This document shows, one piece after another, positions 48,008-59,435 of a stretch of DNA of 64,000 nucleotides. Positions within the stretch are counted from its first letter, which is position 1. Each line of letters begins with the position of its first letter. Below the pieces are notes generated by a model that searched no databases, was not told where the DNA came from, and saw only the letters and a program-made list of their open reading frames with translations. The position numbers and the translations under genes are program-made. The stretch is from Hsuehochloa calcarea. Its lineage: Eukaryota; Streptophyta; Magnoliopsida; Poales; Poaceae. Where the stretch lies: positions 21,366,177 to 21,430,176 of the forward strand of contig CM070596.1 of NCBI GenBank assembly GCA_036346395.1. The letters are read 5' to 3'.

Positions 48008-51000
48008 TCAGGATTCCTGCTGCACCTGAGGAGTCTGTAGAAACAAGAACTGCGTGGAAAGGGACAAAGGATAAGATTTACATGAAAGTAAATGATATCC
48101 AGAAGAGTTCTTTGTGTTGATCCAGGCCAGGCATGTTACCTCGAAGGATTTCCCTGATCTCTCATACTCAAGCATGCTGAGAGCTACTTCACAGCTCTGG
48201 GAGACTATAGGCTCAGAGTCCTTCGCAAATTCCTCCAAAAGTGCAATGCTTTCTTGATCTACAGCACAGCATAAGCATGATCTCAGGGAACTGAGATATA
48301 TATGCATGGATTGGAGATAGTAAATGGCATTCTGACAAATCCTGTGGTATTAGTTACCTGCAATTGAACCAAGGGCCTCAGCAGCTTCATGCCTAACCAT
48401 TGGGTGCTCGTCAACGTTCTTCAAGACAGCCGAAAGTGCATCTGAAGCAGCTTTATTTTGCAGCTGACCTAACACATAAGCAACCTGCAGAGCAGTAGAA
48501 TAAAAAACGATTACGTTGCAGAAAACAATAGGCGCTGAAATAATAAGAATATGAAACGGTTATCTCAAGGAACAGAACAAACTGATCAATACAGATGGCC
48601 TCATCAATAAATCAAGCAAAGTGCAGTCTGTAATTCGGATAAGTTTCATAAAATACAACATGCCACCAATCTATCCTGATCTCTTCGCTTTCTTTTTTCT
48701 TCCCTGGAAGAAGGCACGTTCCCAATTTCCATTATTAATGGATAACTTCTTACAGAAAATAATTTTGTTACAGACTCTTTCTTTGACAGGAAATATCAGC
48801 GTCGTCGTAAGGCAACAACGGCCGTGGTGCCGTGAGCATGCAGCAAGTTAGCAAGCGTGGAAGGCCAGGACTTCTTGCGCACGGAGGGGAGGAGAGATAG
48901 GATTAGTCTATTCGGTATTAGTTAATTTAGGTAATATCCATTAGGGATACTTGAGATTGTTAGCTATCCCTTCCGGATACGATTAGTTGGTTAGTCCTCC
49001 ATATAAAGGGCACACAATTGTAATCAAGAGATCAAGGAATAACAGAATTAGTCTACCCATACCTCCAACCGGTTCAGAGCCTCGTTGCGCTGGCCAAGAA
49101 TAAGTCTCGTCTGATTCACGAGGGCGAACTCCATCGCTCTCCTTATCCGCTTCGCTCCAACCCCAACTCTCATTCCCATCTTGTTCTACCGTTACATCAA
49201 CCCCTTAAACCGAGCGCCCGAGCCGTATCAATTTGGTATCAGAGCCGTATGCCGGGAGTCCATGCCAGACGACGATCCTAAATCACAAGCGTCTACCGTC
49301 GTCAACGCAAAGGAGGACTCAGCCAAGCTCGACCAGATCCTTGCGCAGCTATCAACGCTGAACAGGCGTTTGGACAGCAATGATTTGCGCATCTCACGTA
49401 CGAAAAAGTTCCAGACGGAGGGCCAAAGCAGTGTGTTGATGGCTCTGCCCTTGCCGCCACTATAGCTGACGCCAACAGCAGGAGGTGGCCGGGTGGGCAA
49501 GGAGTTCCATGCGTGCTGCGATTCCACAAGTTGGAATTTCCGACATATGATGGAGATGAAGACCCCTTGCCGTGGCTCAATCGATGCTAGCATTTTTTTC
49601 CAGGCCGGCGTACTATGGAAGAGCAAAAGGTATGGCTTCCTACCTACCACCTCACAGGTAACACAACTATGGTACTATCAGCTCGAGCAAGACGAGAGCA
49701 TTCTCTCCTAGCCTTGCTTTGTTGACTATGTGAATACGCGCTTCAGGCCGCCCTTGCGCAGCAATCTGTTGGGCGAATTGGCTAATCTACAGCGCACGAG
49801 GATTGTCCAGGAGTATCAACAATAGTTCCTTGCGTTGCTATGTCGTTCCGAGCAACTCTCGGCAAAACAGCAAGTACAACTCTTCACAGTACGACTCTGT
49901 AACCCGCTGAAAACTGACGTGGAACTCCACAATCCATCCAATTTGCAAACGGCGATGAGTCTCGCTCGTGCATATAAGGTCGTGGCGAGGAAGATTCGGC
50001 AGACGCCCTAGCTCTATTGCGTGGCATGACCGCCCCACGTTTCTCCGAGCTGATTCCAACCAAGCAAGGCAAGCTTCTACCGGTTGGTCCTACGCCGTCC
50101 CCGCCTATCGCCCGCACGGCCAGCCCGACGCCGACAAGCGCACCAGACCAGGGGTTGCTTCCAAGGCCTCCCACATCACGGTTTCGACAGCTCACACCTG
50201 AAGAGATGAATGATCACCGCCTCAAAGGATTGTGCTATAATTGTCCAGCGAAGTTCACTCGCGGTCATGCCTATTCGTTCAATGGCATATATCTCCTCAA
50301 GCTGGACAAAGATTCAAGCGATGAGACGGCCAACAACGATGTACAGATTTCCTTGCACGCCATCACGGGTGAGTATAGGTTGGACAATGGAGCTTCGGGT
50401 GTCCATCCAGGGCACCATCCACACAGCATTGGTGCTCTGGTTCGACGCATAATTTTTTGGCGCACGGGGTGGCCGACCGTCTTGGGGTGCGCCTCACACC
50501 GCTTCCCGAGATGAAGGTCATAGTGCCTAACAACGATCGTGTCACAAGCTTAGGGGTGCACCGCGGCCTACGCATCGACATCGAGTCATTTGATGTTGAC
50601 TGCTACACATTGTCATTGGAGGGCATTGACGTCGTTTTGGGCATTCAGTGGCTTCGTTACCTACGGCCGATCATGTGGAATTTCGACCTCCTAACCATGT
50701 CCTAGTGGCGAGATCACCAGGTGACATGGCAAGGCTTAGCCGCCGACCTAGGCGTTCCACGCCTTCACATGTGCACTCGGGTGGATGTGCTGGTCGATCT
50801 TCTGCTTGCCTTTGCACCTATCTTCGACGTGCGACACGGTCTTCCTCCGCCCCGCTATCATGATCACCACATCCTTCTCCTACCTGGGACAGCGCCAGTG
50901 GTAGTTCAACCATACCGATACCCGTAGCTTTTGAAAGATGAGATCGAACAGCAGTGACAACATGCTTCCACAGGGGATAATTCGTGAAAGTCATGGATAT

Positions 51001-54000
51001 CAAGGCGTCGCCTAAGCGTCGCTTAGGCGATAAGGCGGTCGACAGCGCGTCGCCTCGCCGTCACCTTGCCATGCATGCCTAAGGCGTCCGCCTTAAGAAT
51101 AAGGCGTCGCCATGGAGTCTGCAAGGCGGCAAAAGGCGTCCAGAAGCTCCAAGGCGGCCGCCATAAGAAGGGGTGGAGGAGATATAGAGACGGGAGTCAC
51201 GGGATGAGGGGGCAAGCATAAAACCTGTAGCCGCGTGTGTGAAGCCGAACAACCAAAGACCTAGCGCCGCCTCCATCCCCATCACGGCCTCCATCCCTGA
51301 AGCGGCGCACCGGCGACCATCTGTTGCGCCACCGTCCTCTGCGGTGCTGATCCAGGTTTGCTCCATAGTCCATCCCCTCCCTCCCCGGTCTCCACCTCCA
51401 CCTCCACCTCCACCTCCTCCCCGGGGCGGTGATGCGGGAGAAGGGAGGGAGGGGGAGGCGGGGAGAAGGGAGGGAGGGGGAGGCCGGCGGGGAGAAGGGG
51501 GAGCCGGGTCACCCGGGTCGCCATCGGGAGCGTCGGTGGAGTCAGCGGAGCCGCGGAGGATAAGGGAGGGAGAGGGAGGTGGGGAGATGGGAGGGGGCGG
51601 GGGGAGGGGGAGCCGGTCGCTATCGAGCGCCGACGAGTCGGCGAGAGCTCGTGTTTTGGCGGCGTCAGCAGAGCGATCGAAGCGCAGCGAGTCGGCAAAC
51701 CGCTTTATGCTATTGGCCGCCATCGTGTGCTAAATGCCGAATCGTGTTATCTTTGAAGGGATCTTTGCTTTGGCCGAATCGTCACGATTATTATTTCTAT
51801 GATTCTATCTTTGTACTGCAGAAGCAAAAAAAAATGGCAAGCGCAAGTAAGTGCAAGTATTGCATCATCCGAGGATACTGAGAGATGAGAGCGTTGGACT
51901 ATGCTACTTTCGTGTTGTGGACTACTATTATGTCATTAGACTACTCTAAGCTTGTGGACTTATCACCTATGTTATTTGTGTAAACTTATGTCGCTTATGT
52001 CGTGCTTGTTAATTTGTTATGTTACTCATATTTAATTCTCAGATTCACTTAATTGTTATTGTGGACTTATGTTGCATTGTTGTTCATTATTCATGTGGCT
52101 TGTTGCTTGGGAGAATTGAAGAGAGGAGAGACTGCCAACAAGGTATGTCACTCAATCCGTATTTACTCAATTAATTGGAACACAATTTGTATCTATTACA
52201 TTTATAACAATCTATATGTTGAAACTTGCAAGAGGGATGGATACTACATGGGAGAAGAGCAATTGGAAAGGGGGATGGGTGCTACATGACCTCAAGAATT
52301 GACAACAACAAGGTACTTGTGCTGCTGAAATGCTCATTTTATTCACTGCCTTAGCGCCTTAGGACGAGAGTAAGGCGTCGCCTCGCCTCACGCCTTACCG
52401 CTTAAAAGGTGTGAGGGGGGTGGGTCGCCTCGCCTCGCCTTACCGTCTTAATAACCATGGTGAAAGTACATCAGCGTTCTCTTCATCGGCGCCCTCAATG
52501 ATAAAAACAGTCAAGGATAAATTTCTGATTCCAATCGTCAACGAGCTCTTGGATTCTTAAGCCTTCTCTTCGTCGTTTCGTCTTGGTGTTTTTTGACGAT
52601 ATTTTGATTTATAGCTCGCCCTGGTCCAAACACATTCAGCAGGTACGCGTCGTGCTGCAGTTGTTGTGCAAACATAACTTGTTACTCAAACGTTCCAGGT
52701 GCTCCTTTGGAATCGATTCAGCACATCATCTGTGGACAGGGTGTGGCCAGGGATCCTGATAAGGTATCGGCTGTGGAGGATTGGCCGATCCCTGGTTCGG
52801 TGCGGGCTTTGCGGGGATTTCTTGGTCTCACTGGCTATTACGGAAAATTCAACCAAGATTATGATGTCTCACCAAACTGACGAAAAAAGAGGCATTTGTA
52901 TGGAGTGATAAGGAGGCTCATGCTTTTGTCACTCTTAAGACGACTCTCGCTTCTACACCGGTATTACAACTACCCGACTTTAATGTGCAATTTATTGTGG
53001 ATTGTGATGCGTCTGGCACTGGGTTTGGTGTCGTTCTCCACTAGAGGGGTCAGCCTTTGGCGTTCTTCAGCGGCGTCATGGTGCCGCAATACGCCAAGCT
53101 CTTCGTGCATGAATGTGAGCTTATTGGTTGGGTCAAAGGCTCAAAGCTATTCGCCATTGGCATCCATATTTGTGGGGGTGAGTTCGTACCGATCACTATA
53201 GCCTGAAATTAAAGCTTTTTTGTTATACCTTGATGGTAGAATATCGACGGGTCAACAAAATGCCACGGTCGATGCCCTTTCTCAGCGGACGGAGGACCAG
53301 CCGACTCCATGCGATTTCTACTACTCATTTTGATATTTTTGACAGCCTTCATCAAGACCTTAGCTCATAGCCCGACTTGGTCCAACAGCGTGTTGCGCTA
53401 TTAGTAGGTGATACCACATCGGGATGGTCTGTCGTGGACGACTTGCTCCTTTTCCACGGGTGTGTTTTGTTTTGACTAATTCCGAGGCGTGGGCTACTCT
53501 CGTGGCTGACACTCGCAACTCAGGCCACGAAGGAACTCAGAAGATGCTTCATCGTCTTCGGTCTCAATTCCATGTACCCGACATGTGCACACTGGTCCAG
53601 GAATTTGTGCGTGGTTGTGCGACCATTCAACGCAACAAGTCCGAGCATTTGCATCCTTCCGGTTTTCTTCGGCCATTACAAGTTCCACATCAGGTTTGGG
53701 GTGATATTTCTATGGATTTCGTGGAAGGATTTCCCAAGGTACATGGCAAGTCTGTGGTGCTTACCGTTGTGGACTAGTTTTCAAAGTAAGCCCACTTTCT
53801 GGCATTAGGTCATCCGCATGCAGCAAGTTCGGTTGCTTGTGTCTTCTTTGACAATATCGTTCGGCTTCATGGCATTCCATCATCAAATGTGAGTGATTGT
53901 GATCCTGTTTTAACGAGCTCCTTTTGGTCTGAACTATTTTGTCTTGTTGGTTCTAAGTTGCACCTCGGTTCGCTTTTCATCCGCAATGTGATGGTCAAAC

Positions 54001-57000
54001 TGAAGTCGTCAACCACATCATTTGCATGTATCTTCGTTGTCTCCCTGGGAATCGCCTAAAGGAGTCACTTCGTTGGCTTCCTTGGGCGGAATTTTGCTAC
54101 AATTCCTCCTTCCAAACAGCCCCACGAGCTACTCCCTTCAAAGTCGTCGCTCATATTGCGGTTGTTGATCATCAACTTGTGGAACGTAACGAGTTTCTTG
54201 CTGAAAATCGGGAATGCTTGCTTCAAGCTTATAATTCTATGAAGGAACATTATGATAAAACTCATCAACCTGTCGTTGATGTGGGACAGAGGGTTTGGCT
54301 ACAGCTTCATCACCTCGCAGCGGCATCATTAGGCCGGCCAGCAATGGGCAAGCTTTCTCCTAATTTTTTGGGCCTTATAAGATTCTACAACATATCGGCT
54401 CAGTCGCTTACCGCTTGCAACTGCCCGTTCATGCTCATCTAGACGATGCTCTTTATGTTGCATTGTTGAAGCCTTTCCATGGGGAGCCACCTGAAGAGAT
54501 TGTACCATTACCTGATATTCATCATGGTCATGTCCCTAAGTCGGCTTAAGTGCTTTGGGGCCGCTTTACATCCGACAGTTGGGAAGTTTTGGTTCGTTGG
54601 GAGGATCGGCCGGCCACTAAAACATCATGGATGCCAGTTTCGGCGTTTCGCCAGTGTTATCCTTCTATGCAGCTCGAGGACAAACTGTTTCTTCAGGGTG
54701 GTAGAAATGTTACGGACCCTTTCTTTGGCAAGAAGTATAAGCGTCACCATAAGGCTACAACGGTCGTATTGCCATGAGCATGCGGCAACTCAACAAGCGT
54801 GGGCGGCCAGGACTTCTTGCACAGGGAGGGGAGAAGAGATAGGATTAGTCTATTCGGTATTAGTTATTTTAGGTAAATCCCTTATAGTTACTTGAGATAA
54901 TTTAGGTAATATCTATTAGGGATACTTGAGGGTGTTAGCTATCCCTTCCGGATACGATTAGTTGGTTAGTCCTCCATAGAAAGGACACACAATTGTACTC
55001 AAGAGATCAAGGAATAATAGAATTAGTCTCCCCCTGTACCTCCGGCCGGTTCAAAGCCTTGTTGCGCTGGCCGGGAATAAGTCACGTCCGACGCACAAGG
55101 GCGTACTCCGTCTCTCTACTTATCCACTTCGCTCCTACTCTCCTTCGCATCTTCTTCCGCCTTTACATCAACACCTTAAGCCGAGCCGTATCAAATTTCT
55201 TGGTGATCCTACTTACTAGAAAATTGAGAAGGTGCAACTGGATAGTTTTGCTTTATTTATGTTCTTTCTCTATCATAAAAGACAGGTGACTCGATTAAAA
55301 CAAGACATTCCGTCTTGCATAATTTATTCTTGTGGAAAAAAGATGCAAACAAAGTTTAGTTAAAGTTCAAGCAAACCTCATGGCGTAGAAGAGCACTTTT
55401 GACACGTAGAGCTGCAAGGATAGCAGAAACAGCAGCATCTCTGCCATCATTCCGAAGTGCAAAAAGAGCTGCATAACGTTCATACATGCTTTCTTGCTCA
55501 TCGAGGAGAAGCTCCTGAAAAATATCCACCACGTTAGTAACATGAAGATAATGTACACAAAACACAATGAACACATATATGACTCTTGAAAGACATACCT
55601 TAGCTGCTCTACCGAAAGTCCTTGCTTTGCAGGCAGTGCTGGATCAACTGAAAGAAAAGGTGAAATGGTTGTGCTTTCAGCACCAGTCACATTCTTCTGC
55701 TCTTCTATCCGTTTAAGAGCCAACTCACAAGTTTCTTGTACCTCCACGGCAGGATCAGCTGCTAAACTCTCCTCCAACAGGGGAATGCTCTTCTCCAGGC
55801 CAATAGCTCCGAGGGCTTCAGCAGCCTGATCAATATACAGCTTCTCAAATGGATAGCAAAGCACTAGAAGCATTGTATAACAGTAAATTCTGCCATAGTA
55901 ACTACCTCATGGCGGACAATTGGATGCAGCGAAAGATCTTTGAGTACTGCCTCTAATGCAGGGATAGCCTCAGCATCCTGCATTTGTCCAAGTGCAAATG
56001 CAGCCTCATGGGCAAGCAAGTTAGAAGAATCCCTTGCAGCTGAGCAATGCAGCACATATGTCAGGTTTTCTTAAGCACTTTCTTTCTAGTACAGTTTTTG
56101 CAGTAATGGACTAACAAAACATTGATAGACAATTAGAGCTAGGAGTTTTGTCAGTGACAGCGGACCTAAAGTAAAAAGCGCATAATCTCACAATTGAGCG
56201 CTATCAACAAGTAAATCCTAATGTCATCATATCATATCAAAAGAAACCCACAAAGAAAGGGGGAAGACATCAGAACTTAGAACAAATTATCATGTCCATA
56301 ACCTACAAGAAGAAAACCACACGATAATTTGGGATAAGCACCATAGTCAACAAATATATTGATCCTAGGATCACTAATTCATAGGAAAGTTAGGTGCTAG
56401 ATTTCACAGCTTTCTTGTAGATATCCACATTTCACAGCTTTCTTGTAGATATCCCCCAGAATCACTGGTACAAGACGAAAAATTAACACGCAGAACCTCC
56501 CAAGTCCAAATCTACTAATTAGGCCAACCAAAAACTAGTATTATCCAAAATTATCAGACAGACACCAGCATAAACAAAATGGAAAGGTGAAAGCTGCACA
56601 AACTACTCAACTAGTGAAATAAACTACCAGATTTTGTGGAGGGTAATCCATAGTACATCCTTTATTAGCACATGATCATCTAGTATAGGCTTATGAGATC
56701 TGTATTCAGTAAGGAGAAGAAGCTACTATACCAGGACCAACACCGTAGTACCCTACTACCATAGCACCATTATATAATTCGAGGGTTATTAAATTGGGGC
56801 AAAAACAAGTCCACTAAAAGTCTAAAACTTGCAACTATGTTGAATAAGTACCTAAAATAAATACTAAAAGCACAAAATTAGTGTGTTATGGCATAATAGC
56901 TGCAATATTAGTTCAATTAGGTCCGGAAAATACTAAAGATCGCAAATTTCTTGTACTGGTCGCTGAGATTGAGCAGCAAAGCTACTAAAGACTTCCACTT

Positions 57001-57252
57001 TCCTGCAGGTGGAACAACAGTCACTACTCGCAGAATACTACCATCAGCAGATAAAGGGAGGGGGGTCGCTAAGATGAGACCTTGGAGGAGGGCGCAGCGG
57101 GGGGCGTCGCCGCGGAGGTTGCGGAGGGAGAAGAGCGCTCGGAAGCGCTCAGCAACAGGCTGCGCAGCATCTAGCAACCGCTCGCAGAGGAAACGCTCCA
57201 TCTCCGGGGACGGCTCGAACGCGGAAGAAGCTGTCATTGTTGGCGACTCCAT
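48008..57252 (-). CDS. DOHH: Deoxyhypusine hydroxylase (DOHH), seven exons
   Basis: DOHH hydroxylates deoxyhypusine in translation factor eIF5A, the last step of hypusine formation. It is a cytosolic HEAT-repeat protein with a di-iron site held by His-Glu pairs. Exons (minus): 57252-57081, 56039-55906, 55825-55599, 55514-55377, 48484-48358, 48258-48140, 48049-48008, all with GT/AG ends. All four HE motifs are present: [36 protein letters not shown] and [13 protein letters not shown]. Exon 1 gives [10 protein letters not shown] and [12 protein letters not shown]; the end is [13 protein letters not shown]. Length of about 319 residues is normal for plants. The start was chosen as the first in-frame ATG. 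Joining exon 3 (phase 2) to exon 4 at the obvious sites leaves the frame one base short; using the next GT three bases on restores the frame and adds a Tyr. Intron 4 is 6.9 kb because of a retrotransposon. Confidence 0.93.
48766..49230 (+). repeat. 5' LTR of the intronic gypsy element
   Basis: 465 bp, TGTTACAGACTC ... GAGCCGTATCA. A 'ccatataaaggg' TATA-like box at about 49000 and 'ggttcagagcctcgttgcgctgg' further on. Confidence 0.92.
49234..49245 (+). other. Primer-binding site (tRNA-iMet type) of the intronic gypsy element
   Basis: TGGTATCAGAGC, 3 bp beyond the 5' LTR. Confidence 0.92.
49263..54690 (+). pseudogene. gag-pol remains of the intronic gypsy element
   Basis: Gag starts [12 protein letters not shown] at 49263, then [17 protein letters not shown] zinc-knuckle-like [12 protein letters not shown] lies near 50235 with its last Cys lost. 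A protease-end block [12 protein letters not shown] (50630) and the reverse-transcriptase start [11 protein letters not shown] (50817) follow. After the hAT insertion the sequence resumes with IPIVNELLD (52530) and jumps to the active-site block FFDDILIYS (52589), so much of the RT fingers and palm is deleted. RNase H ([29 protein letters not shown]), integrase ([30 protein letters not shown], 53697-53755) and a chromodomain-like tail ([20 protein letters not shown]) come next. There are many stops and shifts. Confidence 0.88.
50992..52459. mobile_element. Non-autonomous hAT-like DNA element, 1468 bp
   Basis: Perfect 8-bp duplication GTGAAAGT (50984-50991, 52460-52467), the size made by hAT transposases. 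The ends are CATGGATATCAAGGCG and, inverted, CATGGTTATTAAGACG. Many AAGGCG/CGCCTT words crowd both subterminal regions (51001-51150, 52350-52450), as in hAT elements whose transposase binds subterminal motifs. The middle is a GC-rich block with (CCT/CCA)n runs (51390-51620) and an AT-rich block. No transposase motif. It sits in the reverse-transcriptase region of the gypsy element. Confidence 0.85.
54708..55193 (+). repeat. 3' LTR of the intronic gypsy element
   Basis: 486 bp, TGTTACGGACCC ... GAGCCGTATCA, preceded by the polypurine run. It carries about 20 bp extra near 54880-54910 ('cttgagataatttaggtaat') compared with the 5' LTR. Confidence 0.92.
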
Positions 57253-57720
57253 GGAACTGGACGACGAGGTGGTCACGCTGCTCAGGTACACGCCGGCGTC
57301 TGCTGCAAGTACTTCGCGTTAACTCGACTCCACATCACTATCCCCACGTAATCTCCGTCGTCCGATCGAAATAAGTGAGGATGCGATTGGGGAGGAGGCG
57401 GGCACGGCGTCGGTGGAGGCGGCGCTTTGGGAGGAGGCGGCGGCGGGAACAGCGTCGGTCCACGCGGTGAGGGAGGCGTCGGACGGACGGCGGCACGAGC
57501 GATAGGCGAGCGGAGGATGGCGCCGGAGAAAGGCGGGCGGAACTTGGGGGCGGCGTATGGCGAGGCGAAAGGAGGTCGGCGTTGAGAGAGGAACCGGACG
57601 GAGGGCGGCGATGGGCAGGAGACGGCGCCGACGGCAGGCGGAACCCTAGTCGCCTCCTACGACTGGGTGGAGGAGCTGTGGGCGGGGTGGTGTTGGGAAG
57701 CTGTGGGACCCGGATTGATT
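57253..57720 (-). promoter_or_regulatory. DOHH upstream region, GC-rich
   Basis: CpG-rich sequence directly upstream of the DOHH start, with purine-rich 'ggaggcggcgg' runs and no TATA box, fitting a housekeeping promoter and 5' leader. GC content drops sharply at about 57710, where the neighbouring element begins. Confidence 0.45.
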
Positions 57721-58250
57721 TGCATCCAGAACCGAACCATATGTTTATTACGAGCTAGTTAAATTTTTAGCCGTTTTTTTAAGTGTATTTGCACGATCGG
57801 TCGTTTTTTATTTTGTTAAAAAAAACATATTTTCACATAATCACTGTACGATCAGCCACCGAGCCATCCAATACTGCTACATATCACTTCCCACACGGTC
57901 ACCATGCGGTAGCCGCTGCCTCCCGCACAGCCACCATGTTGTGCCCCCTCTCGTACACGTCGTGTGGCCTCCCCTCCGCACGGCCCTCCCTCTCGCACCC
58001 GACGTGTGGCCTCCTCTCCCCTCCCCTCCGCACGGCCCTCTCTCCCACCAGCTCTTCCCCTCCCGTCATATGGAAACCAGTTCGGTTATGTTCTCTGGAG
58101 AAACAAAAAAAAAATCGTCAGTGGATTCCACCTATCGTTCGGAGAAGCTCCAAAGCCTAAACCCCTTTTATTCCCCGTCACATCGTTGTCTTATGCATGC
58201 ATGTGAATACCAATTGGCTCGCGCGGGGAAGGATTCCCTCCCGCAGCGGC

Positions 58251-58260
58251 TATAAATTAG
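58251..58260 (+). promoter_or_regulatory. TATA box of the second PMD gene
   Basis: TATAAATTAG followed by a pyrimidine/CG-rich leader ('tcgctcgttcgctcgctctc', 58288-58307) and then an AT-rich stretch that could be a long 5' intron to the acceptor at 59429. Confidence 0.45.
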
Positions 58261-58329
58261 ATAGCGAGCGCGATTTCGCTTCGCCGTCGCTCGTTCGCTC
58301 GCTCTCTCTTTCGGTCGCTCTCTTGCTCT

Positions 58330-59429
58330 ATCAATTTTATTTTTGAGGATATTTTAACGTTATTAACTGCCGTCATTAGAAGTCAATTTAGTAGGTAATT
58401 TTTATCTCCATCGATTTTTCGTCATTCATAAATTCTTTATTAACTTCGTACTTAGGTAGTTGTAATTTTTCAGACGCACCTATTATAGGTGTTCTGGAAT
58501 TATCGTAGGAAAATCTGTTTGACTTTATTAGTCGCATTTAATTAGCCGTATTTGAACTTTATTAGTCGCACTTGCTATGTTTAGCCAACGGCACTACAAT
58601 CTCTCACTGCTTCAGAAGAATAAAACTCGATCATGCATGTACCATGGGATCCAGAGTAAAATGCTATCACGGTATTAGAAAGTAGCAGAACTACAGAAGC
58701 ATAAGCCCAATCTTACATGACGTCGAAGAATAAAATTAGTAAACTTGTCAATGTTTCTCATTATAATTCACTCTCGCTTAAAAAAATTAAAATTAAAATA
58801 TACTTTAGGTATGGTTCAGAGAGTGAGGCCATTAAATATGCTTATAGATGTTTAGAGAAGAAAGCAATGTTTGTTGCGTCACCTGCTAAGCTTTTCTCTT
58901 CAATGCAATATTTGTTGTGTCACCTGCTACTGTTGGTCTTGAATATTTTACAATGTTTTAGATAAAACATACATGCACAACCTAACTCCCCTTGTTAATA
59001 CCAATGTTAGGGTCAACAAACATACATACTATTTGTCTTGTAGCTATATATTGTGCACTGTTTCTGATGCGGTCAAGTAGTTCGAAAGCATGTGCTCAAC
59101 TAACACCAATTAATTAGTTGGTTACTACTAATAATTTAAACATATGTTGCATTGGTGTGTATTTAATTGAGGACTAATTATGCCAAGATTACTAAATCTT
59201 ATTTAATTTTTTACTAGGAATTAATGTACATTAATTTGTAGTGTTCATTTGGTCGTGATTTTTAATTTGCGGAGCAGAGCATGTAAATCTTAGTTATTTA
59301 GCCTAACATTGAAATCCTCGTGTATCAATTCATTCTAATGCAATTAATTTAGTCTTATTTAATTTTGTACTAGTAAATTAGTATACATTAATTTGTAGTG
59401 TTCATTTTGTCGTAATTTTAAATTTGCAG
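58330..59429 (+). other. Putative 5' intron of the second PMD gene
   Basis: AT-rich, no recognised coding. It ends with acceptor 'aatttgcag' at 59429. It contains a direct repeat of about 75 bp (about 59197-59273 and 59352-59428), the second copy of which includes the acceptor. An open frame at 58717-58965 has no recognisable family. Confidence 0.4.
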
Positions 59430-59435
59430 TATTTT

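Larger units (their letters stand above)
48766..55193 (+). mobile_element. Ty3/gypsy chromovirus (Reina-like) inserted in DOHH intron 4
   Basis: LTRs at 48766-49230 and 54708-55193, perfect duplication AATTT (48761-48765, 55194-55198). The primer site TGGTATCAGAGC (49234-49245) and polypurine run AGGGTGGTAGAAA (54695-54707) show plus orientation, antisense to DOHH. The remains of gag-pol lie between, ending in a chromodomain-like tail. The LTRs differ by many substitutions and about 20 bp in length, so the insertion is old. Removing it leaves an intron of about 460 bp. Confidence 0.93.

Noticed and set aside
16059..49245. tRNA-Met gene fragments at TGGTATCAGAGC words
   Set aside because: Each word is 2-4 bp from an LTR edge and is a primer-binding site; no cloverleaf sequence surrounds it. 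No tRNA, rRNA or snoRNA gene was recognised in the window.
51079..51733. Overlapping 138-214-residue open frames on both strands, rich in Pro/Gly
   Set aside because: Product of the purine/pyrimidine-biased GC-rich core of the hAT-like element; poly-Pro and poly-Gly frames mirror each other on opposite strands.
58717..58965. 82-residue open frame upstream of PMD copy 2
   Set aside because: AT-rich, lies in the probable 5' intron, no family resemblance; contains a short direct repeat ('gttgtgtcacctgcta' / 'gttgcgtcacctgcta').
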